A stretch of DNA of 64,000 nucleotides from Streptosporangium subroseum (GCF_900188345.1 NZ_FZOD01000052.1:1-64000); one strand, 5' to 3'; positions 52,221 through 62,293 are shown, counted from the stretch's first letter. Made by a program: numbers and translations. Notes: generated by a model from the letters alone, not told the origin.

Positions 52221-53012
52221 GTGCCGAAGCCGATCGGGGAGATCACCAGGGGGACGACGGGACACAACCGGCTGCGGCGCGCCGATCGATGGATCGCGGG
52301 CGTCCACGGCCGGCTCCTGCGCGGCGCGAACCGCCCGCTGGTGGTCGACCTCGGCTACGGCGCCTCACACACCACGACGCTGGAGATGTTCCTGCGGCTG
52401 CGCGGCGTCTGCCCGTCGGTCGAGGTCGTCGGCATCGAGATCGACCCGGCCAGGGTGGCGGCGGCCAAGCCGTACGAACGCCCGGGGCTGTCCTTCGCGC
52501 TGGGCGGTTTCGAGCTGCCGGTGGACCGGCCTCCGCTGGTGATCAGGGCGTTCAACGTGCTCAGGCAGTACGGCGAGGCCGAGGCGTGGGGCTACTGGGC
52601 GATGCTCAGGGAGCGGGTCGCCCCGGACGGGGTGATCGTCGAGGGCACCTGCTCGGAGGTGGGCCATCGCGCGGTCTGGGCCGCGCTGGACCGCTCAGGC
52701 CCCCGGACCCTCACCCTCTCCGCCCGGTTCGACGGTTTCACCCGCCCGTCCGACCTCGCGGAACGCCTGCCCAAAACGTTGATCCACCGCAACGTCCCCG
52801 GCGAGCCCATCCACGCCTTTCTCCGCGATTTCGACCACGCCTGGGCGGTCAACGCCCCCCTCGGCTCCTACGGCTCACGCCAGCGCTGGATCGCCTCCGC
52901 GGAGACGCTCGCCGGGACCTGGCCGGTGGCGGAGCATCCCCCGTCGGGCGGGCGGTCCCGGTGGCGACTCGGCGAGATCACCCTCCCGTGGTCCGCCATC
53001 ACCCCCAGATGA
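52221..53012 (+). CDS. Class I SAM-dependent methyltransferase-like protein
   Basis: The 263-residue protein has motif I VVDLGYGASHTTTLEMFLRL, an acidic residue after strand 2 (VVGIEIDPARVAAAK), and FELPVDRPPLVIRAFNVLRQ. This fits a Rossmann-fold methyltransferase of the actinobacterial type next to mshA/SDR. It starts at GTG 52221, 2 nt after the SDR stop, and depends on translational coupling because no ribosome binding site is seen. Confidence 0.8.
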   Translation: MPKPIGEITRGTTGHNRLRRADRWIAGVHGRLLRGANRPLVVDLGYGASHTTTLEMFLRLRGVCPSVEVVGIEIDPARVAAAKPYERPGLSFALGGFELPVDRPPLVIRAFNVLRQYGEAEAWGYWAMLRERVAPDGVIVEGTCSEVGHRAVWAALDRSGPRTLTLSARFDGFTRPSDLAERLPKTLIHRNVPGEPIHAFLRDFDHAWAVNAPLGSYGSRQRWIASAETLAGTWPVAEHPPSGGRSRWRLGEITLPWSAITPR

Positions 53013-53200
53013 TCCGGACCTCGATCCCCGCCGTCTCCACCACGCCCCGGTCCCCGTCCGCCGTCTCCTCGAGGCCTCGTCCCCGGCATCTCCCGGCCGC
53101 CATCTCGGACGTGCCCCGGTCGCAGCCGCCGTTTCCCTCGCGTCCCAGCTCCCAGCCGCCGTTTCCCCGCGCCTCGTCCCCGGCCGCCGCCTCTTCCGAG
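52996..53200. repeat. Degenerate ~30-nt tandem repeat after the methyltransferase gene
   Basis: Units of 28-39 nt begin with GCCGTCTCC, GCCATCTCG or GCCGTTTCC at about 53031, 53061, 53100, 53129, 53159 and 53187. The gene end (GCCATCACCCCCAGATGATC, from 52996) looks like a first unit carrying the TGA stop. They share CCCCGGTCC-like second halves. Confidence 0.7.
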
Positions 53201-53221
53201 CCCCCGGATAAAATCCCCCGC

Positions 53222-53740
53222 ATGGCCGAACTGCGCTTTGTGGTGAGCCCCGAACTCACCACCGAGCTGACCGACGAACTCATCGACTGCTGGGCCGACG
53301 TGACCAACGCGGGTGGAGCCGTGGGGTTCGTGCCACCGGTCACCGCCGACGACATCAGGAAGACGGCGGTCTCCTCGTTCGAACGCTGCGGCGGCCCCGA
53401 CCACCTGCTGGTCGGTTTCGACGCGGAGGACCGGGTCGCCTGCTGGCTGATCCTGTCCGACACCGGGTCGTGGCTGCACGCGCACTGGCGCTGGCTCCTG
53501 CGTGTGATGGTCCACCCCAAGCACCAGGGCAGGGGTTACGGGGCCGACCTCCTCCGTGCCGCCGACGTCGCCGCCCGCGATCTGGGCCTCGACGCACTGC
53601 ACCTGACCGTTCGCGGCGGCACCGGAACCGAGGGTTTCTACGCTCGTCAGGGCTACATCGAGGTCGGCCGTATCCCCCGGTCGATCCGCCTCGCCGACGG
53701 TGACGAACGAGACAGCATCTACATGGTGAAACATTTGTGA
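53222..53740 (+). CDS. GNAT family N-acetyltransferase
   Basis: The 172-residue protein has the acetyl-CoA loop VMVHPKHQGRGYGADLLRAA and the C-terminal FYARQGYIEVGRIPRS. It starts ATG 53222 right after the repeat array. The substrate is unknown. Confidence 0.88.
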   Translation: MAELRFVVSPELTTELTDELIDCWADVTNAGGAVGFVPPVTADDIRKTAVSSFERCGGPDHLLVGFDAEDRVACWLILSDTGSWLHAHWRWLLRVMVHPKHQGRGYGADLLRAADVAARDLGLDALHLTVRGGTGTEGFYARQGYIEVGRIPRSIRLADGDERDSIYMVKHL

Positions 53741-53760
53741 CGCATATCACTCGACAACCC

Positions 53761-53770
53761 GTAGTACTAC
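53761..53770. promoter_or_regulatory. Palindromic operator candidate for the BlaI-M56 pair
   Basis: GTAGTACTAC is a perfect 10-bp palindrome 31 nt before the BlaI start. BlaI/MecI operators contain TACTAC/GTAGTA half-sites, so autoregulation is likely. Confidence 0.6.
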
Positions 53771-53801
53771 CCCTCGTGGTGCGGGAGTTAGGCTTGGGTG
53801 T

Positions 53802-54170
53802 GTGAAAGGTCTGGGCGAGCTGGAACGCAGCATTATGGACGTCATCTGGGCACAGCCATCCCCTGTGACGGCGCGGGAGGTCGGGCGCCTGATCGCCGAC
53901 CGGGACCTCGCGCCCACCACGGTGATGACGGTGCTCGACCGGCTGACCCGCAAGGGCTTCCTGGTCCGCACTCGCGACGGCCGCGCATGGCGGTACGAAC
54001 CGGCGGAGAGCCGCGACGCGTACATCGCGGAGCTTATGCTGGGAGCACTGGATTTGACCGGTGATCGGTCGGCGGCCCTCACCCGGTTCGCCCAGGCCGT
54101 CACCGGCACCGAGGCCGAGATCCTGCGCAAGGCCCTGACGGGCTTGGAGACGGAGCTGGAGGACGAGTGA
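53802..54170 (+). CDS. BlaI/MecI/CopY family repressor
   Basis: The 122-residue protein has the BlaI winged helix (GLGELERSIMDVIWAQPSPV, TTVMTVLDRLTRKGFLVR) and C-terminal dimerisation region. Its TGA overlaps the start of the M56 peptidase gene (TGATG). Such pairs sense a cell-wall or other signal by proteolysis of the repressor. Confidence 0.93.
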   Translation: MKGLGELERSIMDVIWAQPSPVTAREVGRLIADRDLAPTTVMTVLDRLTRKGFLVRTRDGRAWRYEPAESRDAYIAELMLGALDLTGDRSAALTRFAQAVTGTEAEILRKALTGLETELEDE

Positions 54171-55087
54171 TGACCGCTGCAGCCCTGGCGACCCTCGCCC
54201 TGGTCTGCACGGTCGGAGCCTGGCGGCTCACCCGGGCGCGCTGGCCCTACCGCGCTCCGCACGTGGCCATCGTCCTGTGGCAGGCGCTGGGGGTGACCTG
54301 GGGTCTGGCCGGGACCGGCGCGCTGCTCGCCTACGCCCTCTCGCCCTATGGCCTGGGCGTGCTGAACGGGCTCCACGCATTCGTCACCTCGGTGCTCGGC
54401 GGGCACGGCCCGCCCGAGCCGTACGGCCCCCCGAGAATCCTCGCCCTCGTCACCGGTCTGGCCGCACTCGCCGTACTGATCGTGGTTCTCCTCGCCGCGG
54501 GCGCGCAGACGTCCCGCGCCCGGCACCGCCACCGTGCCCTTCTCGCCCTGATCGCCCGCGAGGATCCCGTGGTCCCCGGTGTGCGGGTGCTCGACCACCC
54601 GGGCGCCGCCGCCTACTGCGTGCCCGGCCTGCGGTCCCAGGTCGTGGTCAGCGAGGGCACCCTGAAGCTGCTCTCCTCGGCCGAGCTGACCGCGGTGCTC
54701 GCGCACGAGGCCGCCCACGTCCGCGAGCGGCACGACCTGGTGCTGTTGCCGTTCGCCGCGCTGCGCAGGGCTCTGCCCTGGTCGCGGGTGGTCAGGGATG
54801 CCCAGAGCGAGGTCAGCCTGCTGGTGGAGATGGCCGCCGACGACGTCGCCCGCCGCTACTGCTCCCCGCGCCGCCTGGCCACCGCCCTCCTCCGCTTCGG
54901 TACGGCGGGCTCCGTGCCGGCCCCGCACGGGGCCCTGGGCGCCACCGGCTCCTCCGCGGTGATGGCCAGGGTCGAGCGCCTCATCACCCCCGGCCCCGCC
55001 CTGCCCGTCGGCGTCCGCTACAGCATCGTCGTCTTCTCCATCACGCTGACCTCCTCCGCCCCGCTGCTCTGGCTGATCCCTCACTAG
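54170..55087 (+). CDS. M56 (BlaR1-like) membrane metallopeptidase
   Basis: The 305-residue protein has two to three N-terminal membrane helices, a further helix near 100, and the peptidase motif AVLAHEAAHVRERHDL (HExxH) with the third ligand in VEMAADDVARR. A last hydrophobic segment lies near the C-terminus. It lacks a penicillin-binding sensor domain. It probably inactivates the BlaI repressor encoded just upstream. Confidence 0.92.
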   Translation: MTAAALATLALVCTVGAWRLTRARWPYRAPHVAIVLWQALGVTWGLAGTGALLAYALSPYGLGVLNGLHAFVTSVLGGHGPPEPYGPPRILALVTGLAALAVLIVVLLAAGAQTSRARHRHRALLALIAREDPVVPGVRVLDHPGAAAYCVPGLRSQVVVSEGTLKLLSSAELTAVLAHEAAHVRERHDLVLLPFAALRRALPWSRVVRDAQSEVSLLVEMAADDVARRYCSPRRLATALLRFGTAGSVPAPHGALGATGSSAVMARVERLITPGPALPVGVRYSIVVFSITLTSSAPLLWLIPH

Positions 55088-55239
55088 CCGGCCAACGCGC
55101 CGACCGCCTGCGATCGCCGGTTTCGCCGCCTCGCGGCGGCGGCTTCGGCAGGGCAGCGACCGGAAACCCGGTCAAATTTCACGGTCACCGTACCAATCCC
55201 TCTTTGACCAGCAGATCCCTCGTTAATCTCACTCCCAAA

Positions 55240-55279
55240 TGCTTGCAACTGTTAGCTATTGTGTTTGCAATTGCAAGCA
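55240..55279. promoter_or_regulatory. Inverted repeat operator candidate before the XRE-hbhA operon
   Basis: TGCTTGCAA (55240-55248) and TTGCAAGCA (55271-55279) are perfect 9-bp arms 22 nt apart; the second overlaps the palindrome TTGCAATTGCAA (55265-55276). It ends 20 nt before the XRE start and covers the likely promoter, so autoregulation is probable. The rest of the gap from 55088 shows no feature. Confidence 0.65.
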
Positions 55280-55299
55280 CCGTCGTGCAGACTGAAGAC

Positions 55300-55827
55300 A
55301 TGGCACTACCCAAGGTCGGCTCGATCGGCGAGTACATCCGCGAGCAGCGCACGGTGGCGAAGATCTCTCTGCGCCAGCTCGCCGCCACGGCGGGGGTCTC
55401 CAACCCCTACCTCAGCCAGATCGAGCGGGGACTGCGCAAGCCCAGCGCGGAAATCCTGAACCAGATCGCCAAGGGCCTGCAGATCTCATCGCAGGCCCTC
55501 TACGTCCAGGCCGGCCTCATCGAAGCACGTGAGCCGGACAGCGACGTGCTGACCGCGATCAGGGCCGACCATCTCATCACCGAGCGCCAGCGCCAGGTGC
55601 TGATCGACATCTATGAGTCGTTTCGCAAGGAGAACCGGGCCGAGGCTCCGGATGAGGACGCGCAGACCTCCCAGAAAGCGCATCCCGCACCGGAGCCCCC
55701 TCGCGATGACGCGGACTCCTCGCCGGACGACGAGGCACCACTGCCCAAGGGATATCTCAGCGCGCTGAAGCCCTACGAGACTCCCCCGAGCAACGGTCAC
55801 GTCACACAGGAAACCAAGGAAGGTTAA
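55300..55827 (+). CDS. XRE family transcriptional regulator upstream of hbhA
   Basis: The 175-residue protein has a clear helix-turn-helix (IGEYIREQRTVAKISLRQLA, TAGVSNPYLSQIERGLRKPS) and a C-terminal acidic, Pro-rich region (about 110-160). Its position directly before hbhA, 3 nt apart, matches Rv0474-Rv0475 in mycobacteria. Confidence 0.92.
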   Translation: MALPKVGSIGEYIREQRTVAKISLRQLAATAGVSNPYLSQIERGLRKPSAEILNQIAKGLQISSQALYVQAGLIEAREPDSDVLTAIRADHLITERQRQVLIDIYESFRKENRAEAPDEDAQTSQKAHPAPEPPRDDADSSPDDEAPLPKGYLSALKPYETPPSNGHVTQETKEG

Positions 55828-55830
55828 CCC

Positions 55831-56271
55831 ATGCCCATCGCCACCGAGGTCGAGAAGCTCGTCAAGTCCAAGCCGTTCTACGCCGTCGCCGGCGTGGGCG
55901 ACCTGGCCGTCAAGGAGCTTCGCAAGCTTCCCGAGCGGATCCAGAAGCTGCAGGGGCGCAGCGAGGAGATCCGCGAGGTCGCCAAGGACCTCCCCGAGAA
56001 GGCCAAGGAGCTCGCCGGCAAGGCCGAGGTCTACGCCCAGCACTTCCCCGAGAAGGCGCGCGTCTACGCCGACCAGGTCGCCGACAAGGCCACCAAGCTC
56101 TACGACGAGTTCGCCACCCACGGCCGCAAGGTCGTCTCCAAGGCGAGCGGCGGGGCCGCCCGCGAGCTGGAAGAGGTCTCCGAGGCCTCCGCGCCCCCGC
56201 GCACCAACGCGGCGCCCAAGAAGAACAACCGCGCCCGCACCCCGAAGGCCGGCACCACCCCGAAGGCCTGA
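55831..56271 (+). CDS. hbhA: Heparin-binding hemagglutinin-like protein
   Basis: The 146-residue protein is almost entirely helical (KLVKSKPFYAVAGVGDLAVK, then heptad-like KDLPEKAKELAGKAEVYAQH). It ends in a Lys/Ala/Pro-rich tail (APKKNNRARTPKAGTTPKA) as in mycobacterial HbhA. There it binds heparan sulfate; in saprophytes a surface or cell-shape role is more likely. No signal peptide is seen. Confidence 0.85.
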   Translation: MPIATEVEKLVKSKPFYAVAGVGDLAVKELRKLPERIQKLQGRSEEIREVAKDLPEKAKELAGKAEVYAQHFPEKARVYADQVADKATKLYDEFATHGRKVVSKASGGAARELEEVSEASAPPRTNAAPKKNNRARTPKAGTTPKA

Positions 56272-56385
56272 TCCACGCCGTTCTCGAACGCGTGCGACCC
56301 CGGCGGTCAGGGCCCTCGCGCGCGAAAAGCCTCCACGAGGCGCGGCGGGGCGAACCCCCCGGCGCAGAAGACCCGTCCCGGCAGC

Positions 56386-56625
56386 CCCGGGGCGGGTCTC
56401 TCCCGTCCAGCGCCCAGCGACTTCGCGGGTCCGGACCGCCGAGCCCGACACGGAGCCTTTCCCGTCCGCCGTCCGCGACTTCGCGGGTCCGTACCGGACC
56501 GCCGAGCCCGGCACGGGGTCTTTCCCGTCCGCCGTCCGCGACTTCGCGGGTCCGTACCGGGTCGCCGCGACTGGCGGCATGATCGGGCGCGGGGCCCTTT
56601 CCCGTTCGACATCCGCGTCCCCTGC
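56386..56625. repeat. ~61-nt tandem repeat array
   Basis: Three full units of about 61-75 nt and a partial one start near 56393, 56453, 56515 and 56595. They contain TTTCCCGTCCGCCGTCCGCG, ACTTCGCGGGTCCGTACCGG and CCGCCGAGCCCGGCACGG. Units 2 and 3 are nearly identical over 50 nt. It fills the gap between hbhA and the DUF2516 gene. Confidence 0.85.
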
Positions 56626-56756
56626 TGACCGCTATGTCCCTGGGCGCGCCCATCGATCCCGTATCGGATCGAGCACGCCGGACCGAGGACGCCACGAACG
56701 GGATTTTCGGCATTAGGCTGATGAGAACTACCTGAGGCAAGCGTTTGGGAGAGACG

Positions 56757-57083
56757 ATGATCCCGGTGTACGGCGTTCTGGGCCTGATCTTCACGGCCCT
56801 GGCCATCGGTGTGTTCGCCCTGGCGGTCTGGGCTCTCGTTCACGCGGTGAAGACTCCGGCTCGCGCCTTCGCGGTGACCGGAAAGCAGACCAAGAACCTG
56901 TGGATGATCATCCTGGGTCTGGCGACGCTGTTCGGATTCTCCGCCGCCGTGGGGTTCATCGACCCGCTGAGCATCTTCACCATCGCGTCCGTCATCGCCG
57001 CGGGCATCTACCTGGCCGACGTGCGCCCCGCCGTAAAGGGGATCGGCAAAGGCGGGAACCAGGGCCCCTACGGTCCCTGGTGA
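56757..57083 (+). CDS. DUF2516 membrane protein
   Basis: The 108-residue protein has hydrophobic segments at about 3-28 (VYGVLGLIFTALAIGVFALA), 46-66 (NLWMIILGLATLFGFSAAVG) and 70-87. It matches the DUF2516 family, whose mycobacterial member Rv0476 also follows hbhA. ATG 56757 follows GGGAGAG. Confidence 0.85.
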   Translation: MIPVYGVLGLIFTALAIGVFALAVWALVHAVKTPARAFAVTGKQTKNLWMIILGLATLFGFSAAVGFIDPLSIFTIASVIAAGIYLADVRPAVKGIGKGGNQGPYGPW

Positions 57084-57215
57084 ATGCGGGCCGGCACATC
57101 GGCCGGTGAACGAACGGGCGAATTAACCGATGAATCAATCGGTGAACGAACGATGAACGACCGGTCGATCGATCGGTGAATCAACTCGTGGATCGACCGG
57201 TGAACAGACCGGTGG
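57080..57215. repeat. ~12-nt degenerate tandem repeats from the DUF2516 stop onward
   Basis: The motif CGGTGAACGAAC or CGGTGAATCAAC occurs about nine times in 130 bp in steps of 12 or a near multiple. The gene end itself, CTGGTGAATGCGG with the TGA stop, fits the motif. It runs to about 40 nt before the GNAT start at 57262. Confidence 0.75.
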
Positions 57216-57261
57216 GTCAACCCCCTTGCCCTGGGAGACCTGGGCCGGTAGACACACCGGA

Positions 57262-57816
57262 ATGATGTTCGCGAACAAACCCACCCTGTCCGGGGAGCGC
57301 GTGACACTCCGGCCCGTCGGCCCCGAACACGTCGACGGCCTCTGGGAACTGATCAACGACCCGGAGACCGTACGGCTGACCGGGTCCCACGGGCAGCCCG
57401 ACTACGAGACGACCAAGCAGTGGTACGGCTCGCGGGGTGATCACGACGACCGGCTGGACCTGGCGATCTGCGCGGCCGAGGACGACTCCTACGTCGGCGA
57501 GGTCGTGCTCAACGAGCTTGACGTCCACAACCTCTCCTGCAACCTGCGCATCGCCCTGGTCGGCCCCCGCGTGTTCGGCAAGGGGTACGGCAGCGAGGCG
57601 ATCAGGCTCGTGGTCGACCACGCCTTCACCTCCACCTCGCTGCACCGCATCAGCCTCGAGGTCTTCGATTTCAACGAACGGGCCGTCCACGTTTACCGCA
57701 AGGCCGGCTTTGTTGAAGAGGGAGTATGTCGTGACGCGCTCCGCCAGGGAGACCGGTGGCACGATTCGATCATCATGTCAGCCCTTGCGCCTGACTGGGG
57801 TGTCAAGGAAGTCTGA
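57262..57816 (+). CDS. GNAT family N-acetyltransferase (RimJ/RimL type)
   Basis: The 184-residue protein has SGERVTLRPVGPEHVDGLWE, GEVVLNELDVHNLSCNLRIA, GKGYGSEAIRLVVDHAF and VFDFNERAVHVYRKAGFVEE. This is the RimJ/L group that acetylates N-termini or small amines. Starts at 57262 or 57265 (ATG-ATG). Confidence 0.88.
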   Translation: MMFANKPTLSGERVTLRPVGPEHVDGLWELINDPETVRLTGSHGQPDYETTKQWYGSRGDHDDRLDLAICAAEDDSYVGEVVLNELDVHNLSCNLRIALVGPRVFGKGYGSEAIRLVVDHAFTSTSLHRISLEVFDFNERAVHVYRKAGFVEEGVCRDALRQGDRWHDSIIMSALAPDWGVKEV

Positions 57817-57847
57817 CACCCATGTAGTGATTTTTCGGAAACATCTT

Positions 57848-57891
57848 TTGACACTCTCGAAACAATGCTACGTTCATTGGGAGCGCTCCCA
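57848..57891 (+). promoter_or_regulatory. Promoter with CelR/CebR-type operator before the LacI gene
   Basis: TTGACA (57848-57853) and TACGTT (57869-57874) form a plausible promoter. Next to it TGGGAGCGCTCCCA (57878-57891) is a perfect 14-bp palindrome, identical to the known CelR/CebR operator of actinobacteria. It sits where binding would block transcription of the LacI gene. Confidence 0.8.
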
Positions 57892-57921
57892 CCTGTGCGG
57901 AATCTTGGTGTGGAGGAAGTT

Positions 57922-58912
57922 ATGGCCGATCTACCCACACTCGCCCATGTCGCCGCGGAAGCAGGGGTTTCCCCCGCGACTGCGTCCCGGGTGATCACCG
58001 GTTCAGTCAGAGTCAGCACATCGACTCGTAGGCAGGTGCATGACGCAATCTCGCGTCTAGGTTACGTACGACACCGCGCTCCCCGAGGCGGAGCCGGACG
58101 GCGATCCGACCAAGTCGTGGCGATAGTGGTCTGTGAGCCGGCCCACCGGCTGTTCACCGAACCCTTCTACGCCAGGATGATCACTGCGGCGGAGGAGGTG
58201 CTCACCGGTCACGGTGTGCCCCTCGCCGTGATGACCGCCACGGCGGCCACCTCCACCATCGCCACGCCGCCGCTTGTCGCCGGCGGAATCGACGGCGTCC
58301 TGCTGATCAGCGCGCGGGACAGGCACCCGCTCGTGGTGACGCTTGCCGCCTCGGGCATTCCCGTACGGAGCGCGGGCCGCCCACCGGACGGGATCGACCT
58401 TCCCCATGTCGACATGGACAACCGCGACGGCGGCAGGCAGGCGGCGGAACACCTCCTGCTCGGCGGCCGGCGGTCCATCGGTGTCATCGCGGGACCGCCC
58501 ACCCTGCCCGCGGCGCGGGACCGGCTCGACGGCTTCATGCAGACGCTCTCCCTGGCCGGGATGACCGGCGTGCCGGTCGCCTACGGCGACTTCAGCCACG
58601 CGTCGGGCGTGCACGGCATGCAGTGGTTGCTGCGCAGGATGCCAGGCGTCGACGCCGTGTTCGCCGCCTCCGACGTGATGGCCGCGGCGGCCCTGCAGAC
58701 CCTGCGCCGCACCGGCCGCCGGGTGCCCGAAGACGTGGCCGTCATCGGGTTCGACGACGCCCCCATCGCCCGGCGGACCTCGCCCACGCTCACCACCGTG
58801 CGCCAGCCGGTGGAGGAGTTCGCGGCGCTCGCCACCCGGTTGCTGCTGCTCTCGATGAGCGCGGACGACGTTCCCGCGAACAACCCCCTGCTGCCCACAG
58901 AGCTGGTAGTCC

Positions 58913-58926
<14 letters not shown>
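57922..58926 (+). CDS. LacI family transcriptional regulator
   Basis: The 334-residue protein has the LacI helix-turn-helix and hinge (LPTLAHVAAEAGVSPATASR, VITGSVRVSTSTRRQVHDAI) and a periplasmic-binding-like effector domain ending ARRTSPTLTTVRQPVEEFAA. The CelR-type box upstream suggests autoregulation and a sugar ligand. GGAGGAAG precedes ATG 57922. Its end overlaps the kinase gene by 14 nt. Confidence 0.92.
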
Positions 58927-60319
<1,393 letters not shown>

Positions 60320-60504
60320 TCCCTGGCCGGGGCGTCTCCGGCAGGCGAACTCGGCCACCTGGTCTCGCCGGATGGTCTGGCGAGGTGCCCCGGTCGAGCG
60401 GTCTGATCGGGGTTCCCCGCCGGACAAGCGTCTGTGGAGGTCGTTGAAGCCCCGGCGAAGCAGTTGATCCCTGGTCGAGGCAGCGAAGCCCGTACCCTGG
60501 AGGC

Positions 60505-61626
60505 ATGCCGCGCAAGATCCAGAATCTCCGGGTAAAGGGCTACACCTCGATCCAAGATGCCGAGGTTCGCTTGGGTGACATCACGCTCCTTGTGGGGGCC
60601 AACGGCGCGGGCAAGAGCAACTTCATCGCGGCACTGGAGCTCCTCGGCAGGATCGCCGACGAAGAACTCGGTCTTGAGGTCGGCCTGCGCGGCGGAGCTC
60701 AGGCCGTCTTGCAAGCCGGAGCCAAAGGGGGTAGCAGCATCACCCTTGAGATCGAAGCCTTTAATGACGAACTAATGAATTCTTATGAGGCGGTGCTGGT
60801 ACCGGCCGCGAATGACACGTTGATTTTTGAGCATGAAAGAATAACGTTCAAAGGGCCTGGTCACGATGAACCCTGGACGAGGGCACTTGGAAGCGGCCAC
60901 AGAGAGTCGCTCCTTTCCTCTGCTCCAAAAGACTCGAAAAAAATTTCGGCCCATGTGATCGATATTCTACAGGGGTGCCGGGTCTTTCATTTTCAAGATA
61001 CAAGCCGGAACGCTCCGGTCAAACAGCTCGGTTATGCGGCAGGCCAGGATGCATTACGCCCTGACGCCGGCAACCTCGCGGCCTTCCTGCTGCATCTACG
61101 CGAGGACTATCCAGGGAATTACAATCAGATACGAACCACGGTTCAGGGGATGGCGCCCTTCTTTCGTGATTTCGTTCTGGCGGAGGACTCTCAAGGACGA
61201 ATTCAACTTCGATGGAGCCAGCAGGGCGTTGATGCGATTTTTCCCGCAGAGGCTTTCTCGGACGGAACTCTGCGCTACATCTGCCTGACCACTCTCCTTT
61301 TACAACCCCACCCACCGGCTCTGCTCGCCTTGGACGAACCCGAGCTAGGGCTGCATCCGTTCGCCATCGTTCAACTCGCTGAAATGCTTAGATCTGCGGC
61401 CGTGAACAGTCAGATCGTCGTTGCCACCCAATCCGTAACCCTGCTGAACCAGTTCGCTCTCGACGATCTTGTGATCGTCGAGCGGGACCACGGAGGCACC
61501 GTCTTGCATCGGCCAGAGCCGGAGCGTCTTCAAGCTTGGCTGGAGGAGTACTCTCTCGGCGAACTCTGGGAGAAAAACGTCCTGGGAGGCCGCCCGGCGT
61601 CCGAGTCACGCCCTCTTCAGGATTGA
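60505..61626 (+). CDS. AAA ATPase (OLD/AAA_21-like) of a putative defence module
   Basis: The 373-residue protein starts KIQNLRVKGYTSIQDAEVRL and has Walker A GANGAGKSN (31-39), a long central insertion, the signature-like AFSDGTLRYICL (about 250), Walker B LLALDEPELGLHP (about 273-285) and ATQSVTLLNQF. This is the ABC-type ATPase of the OLD/AAA_15/21 group, without its own nuclease. The central part (60760-60980) is visibly less GC-rich than the flanks, which suggests transfer. The next gene, 4 nt downstream, encodes DUF4276. Confidence 0.88.
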   Translation: MPRKIQNLRVKGYTSIQDAEVRLGDITLLVGANGAGKSNFIAALELLGRIADEELGLEVGLRGGAQAVLQAGAKGGSSITLEIEAFNDELMNSYEAVLVPAANDTLIFEHERITFKGPGHDEPWTRALGSGHRESLLSSAPKDSKKISAHVIDILQGCRVFHFQDTSRNAPVKQLGYAAGQDALRPDAGNLAAFLLHLREDYPGNYNQIRTTVQGMAPFFRDFVLAEDSQGRIQLRWSQQGVDAIFPAEAFSDGTLRYICLTTLLLQPHPPALLALDEPELGLHPFAIVQLAEMLRSAAVNSQIVVATQSVTLLNQFALDDLVIVERDHGGTVLHRPEPERLQAWLEEYSLGELWEKNVLGGRPASESRPLQD

Positions 61627-61630
61627 GCCG

Positions 61631-62293
61631 GTGCGTCAAATTTACGTCCTGGTCGAAGGACAGACAGAGGAAATCATCGTCCGGGATTTTTTGCAGCCCG
61701 GATTTGGCGGTGGCGTATGGCTCACCCCGGTTATCCTGAAAACCAGGCGCTCCGCAGGCGGACCGCCAGGAAGGGGTGGGGTCAGCACATGGAAGAAAAT
61801 TGAGCAGGACCTACGTCTCCTTCTCCGGGATCCCAGCTTCCACTGCGTTACCACGCTTATTGACTACTATGGTCTCCCCAATGACTCCCCCGGCATGTCT
61901 GACCGACCTCATGGCTCACCGCACGACCGCGTCGCGCATGTAGAACGGGCCATATCGACTGCCATGGGCAACGACCCGCGGCTGATTCCGAATCTCGTCT
62001 TACACGAGACCGAGGCGTGGGTCCTCGCCGCGGCGGAGGAGTTGGCGAATCTCCTGGGCAAGCCGATGATCGCTAAAAAACTAAAAGCTCACGTCGACAA
62101 GGCCGGCGGCCCTGAGCTTGTCAACGAAAATCCGTCCACAGCGCCTTCGAAGCGCATTCTGGCGGAATATCCCGGTTATCGAAAAACTCACGACGGACCT
62201 CATGCCGTAGTCGCCCATGGACTTGACGCCCTCCGCCGGACATGTCCACATCTAGATTTATGGGTAAAACGTATTCTCCAAGAAGGTAACTGA
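61631..62293 (+). CDS. DUF4276 (TOPRIM-like) partner of the AAA ATPase
   Basis: The 220-residue protein starts VRQIYVLVEGQTEEIIV; VEGxxE is the first motif of TOPRIM-type nucleases. It continues with a conserved Asp in TTLIDYYGLP (residue 78) and HETEAWVLA (Glu126, Glu128), typical of DUF4276. Its start is 4 nt after the ATPase stop, so they are one operon. OLD proteins fuse these two parts; PARIS encodes them as two proteins. A nuclease or toxin role triggered by the ATPase is inferred. Confidence 0.82.
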   Translation: MRQIYVLVEGQTEEIIVRDFLQPGFGGGVWLTPVILKTRRSAGGPPGRGGVSTWKKIEQDLRLLLRDPSFHCVTTLIDYYGLPNDSPGMSDRPHGSPHDRVAHVERAISTAMGNDPRLIPNLVLHETEAWVLAAAEELANLLGKPMIAKKLKAHVDKAGGPELVNENPSTAPSKRILAEYPGYRKTHDGPHAVVAHGLDALRRTCPHLDLWVKRILQEGN

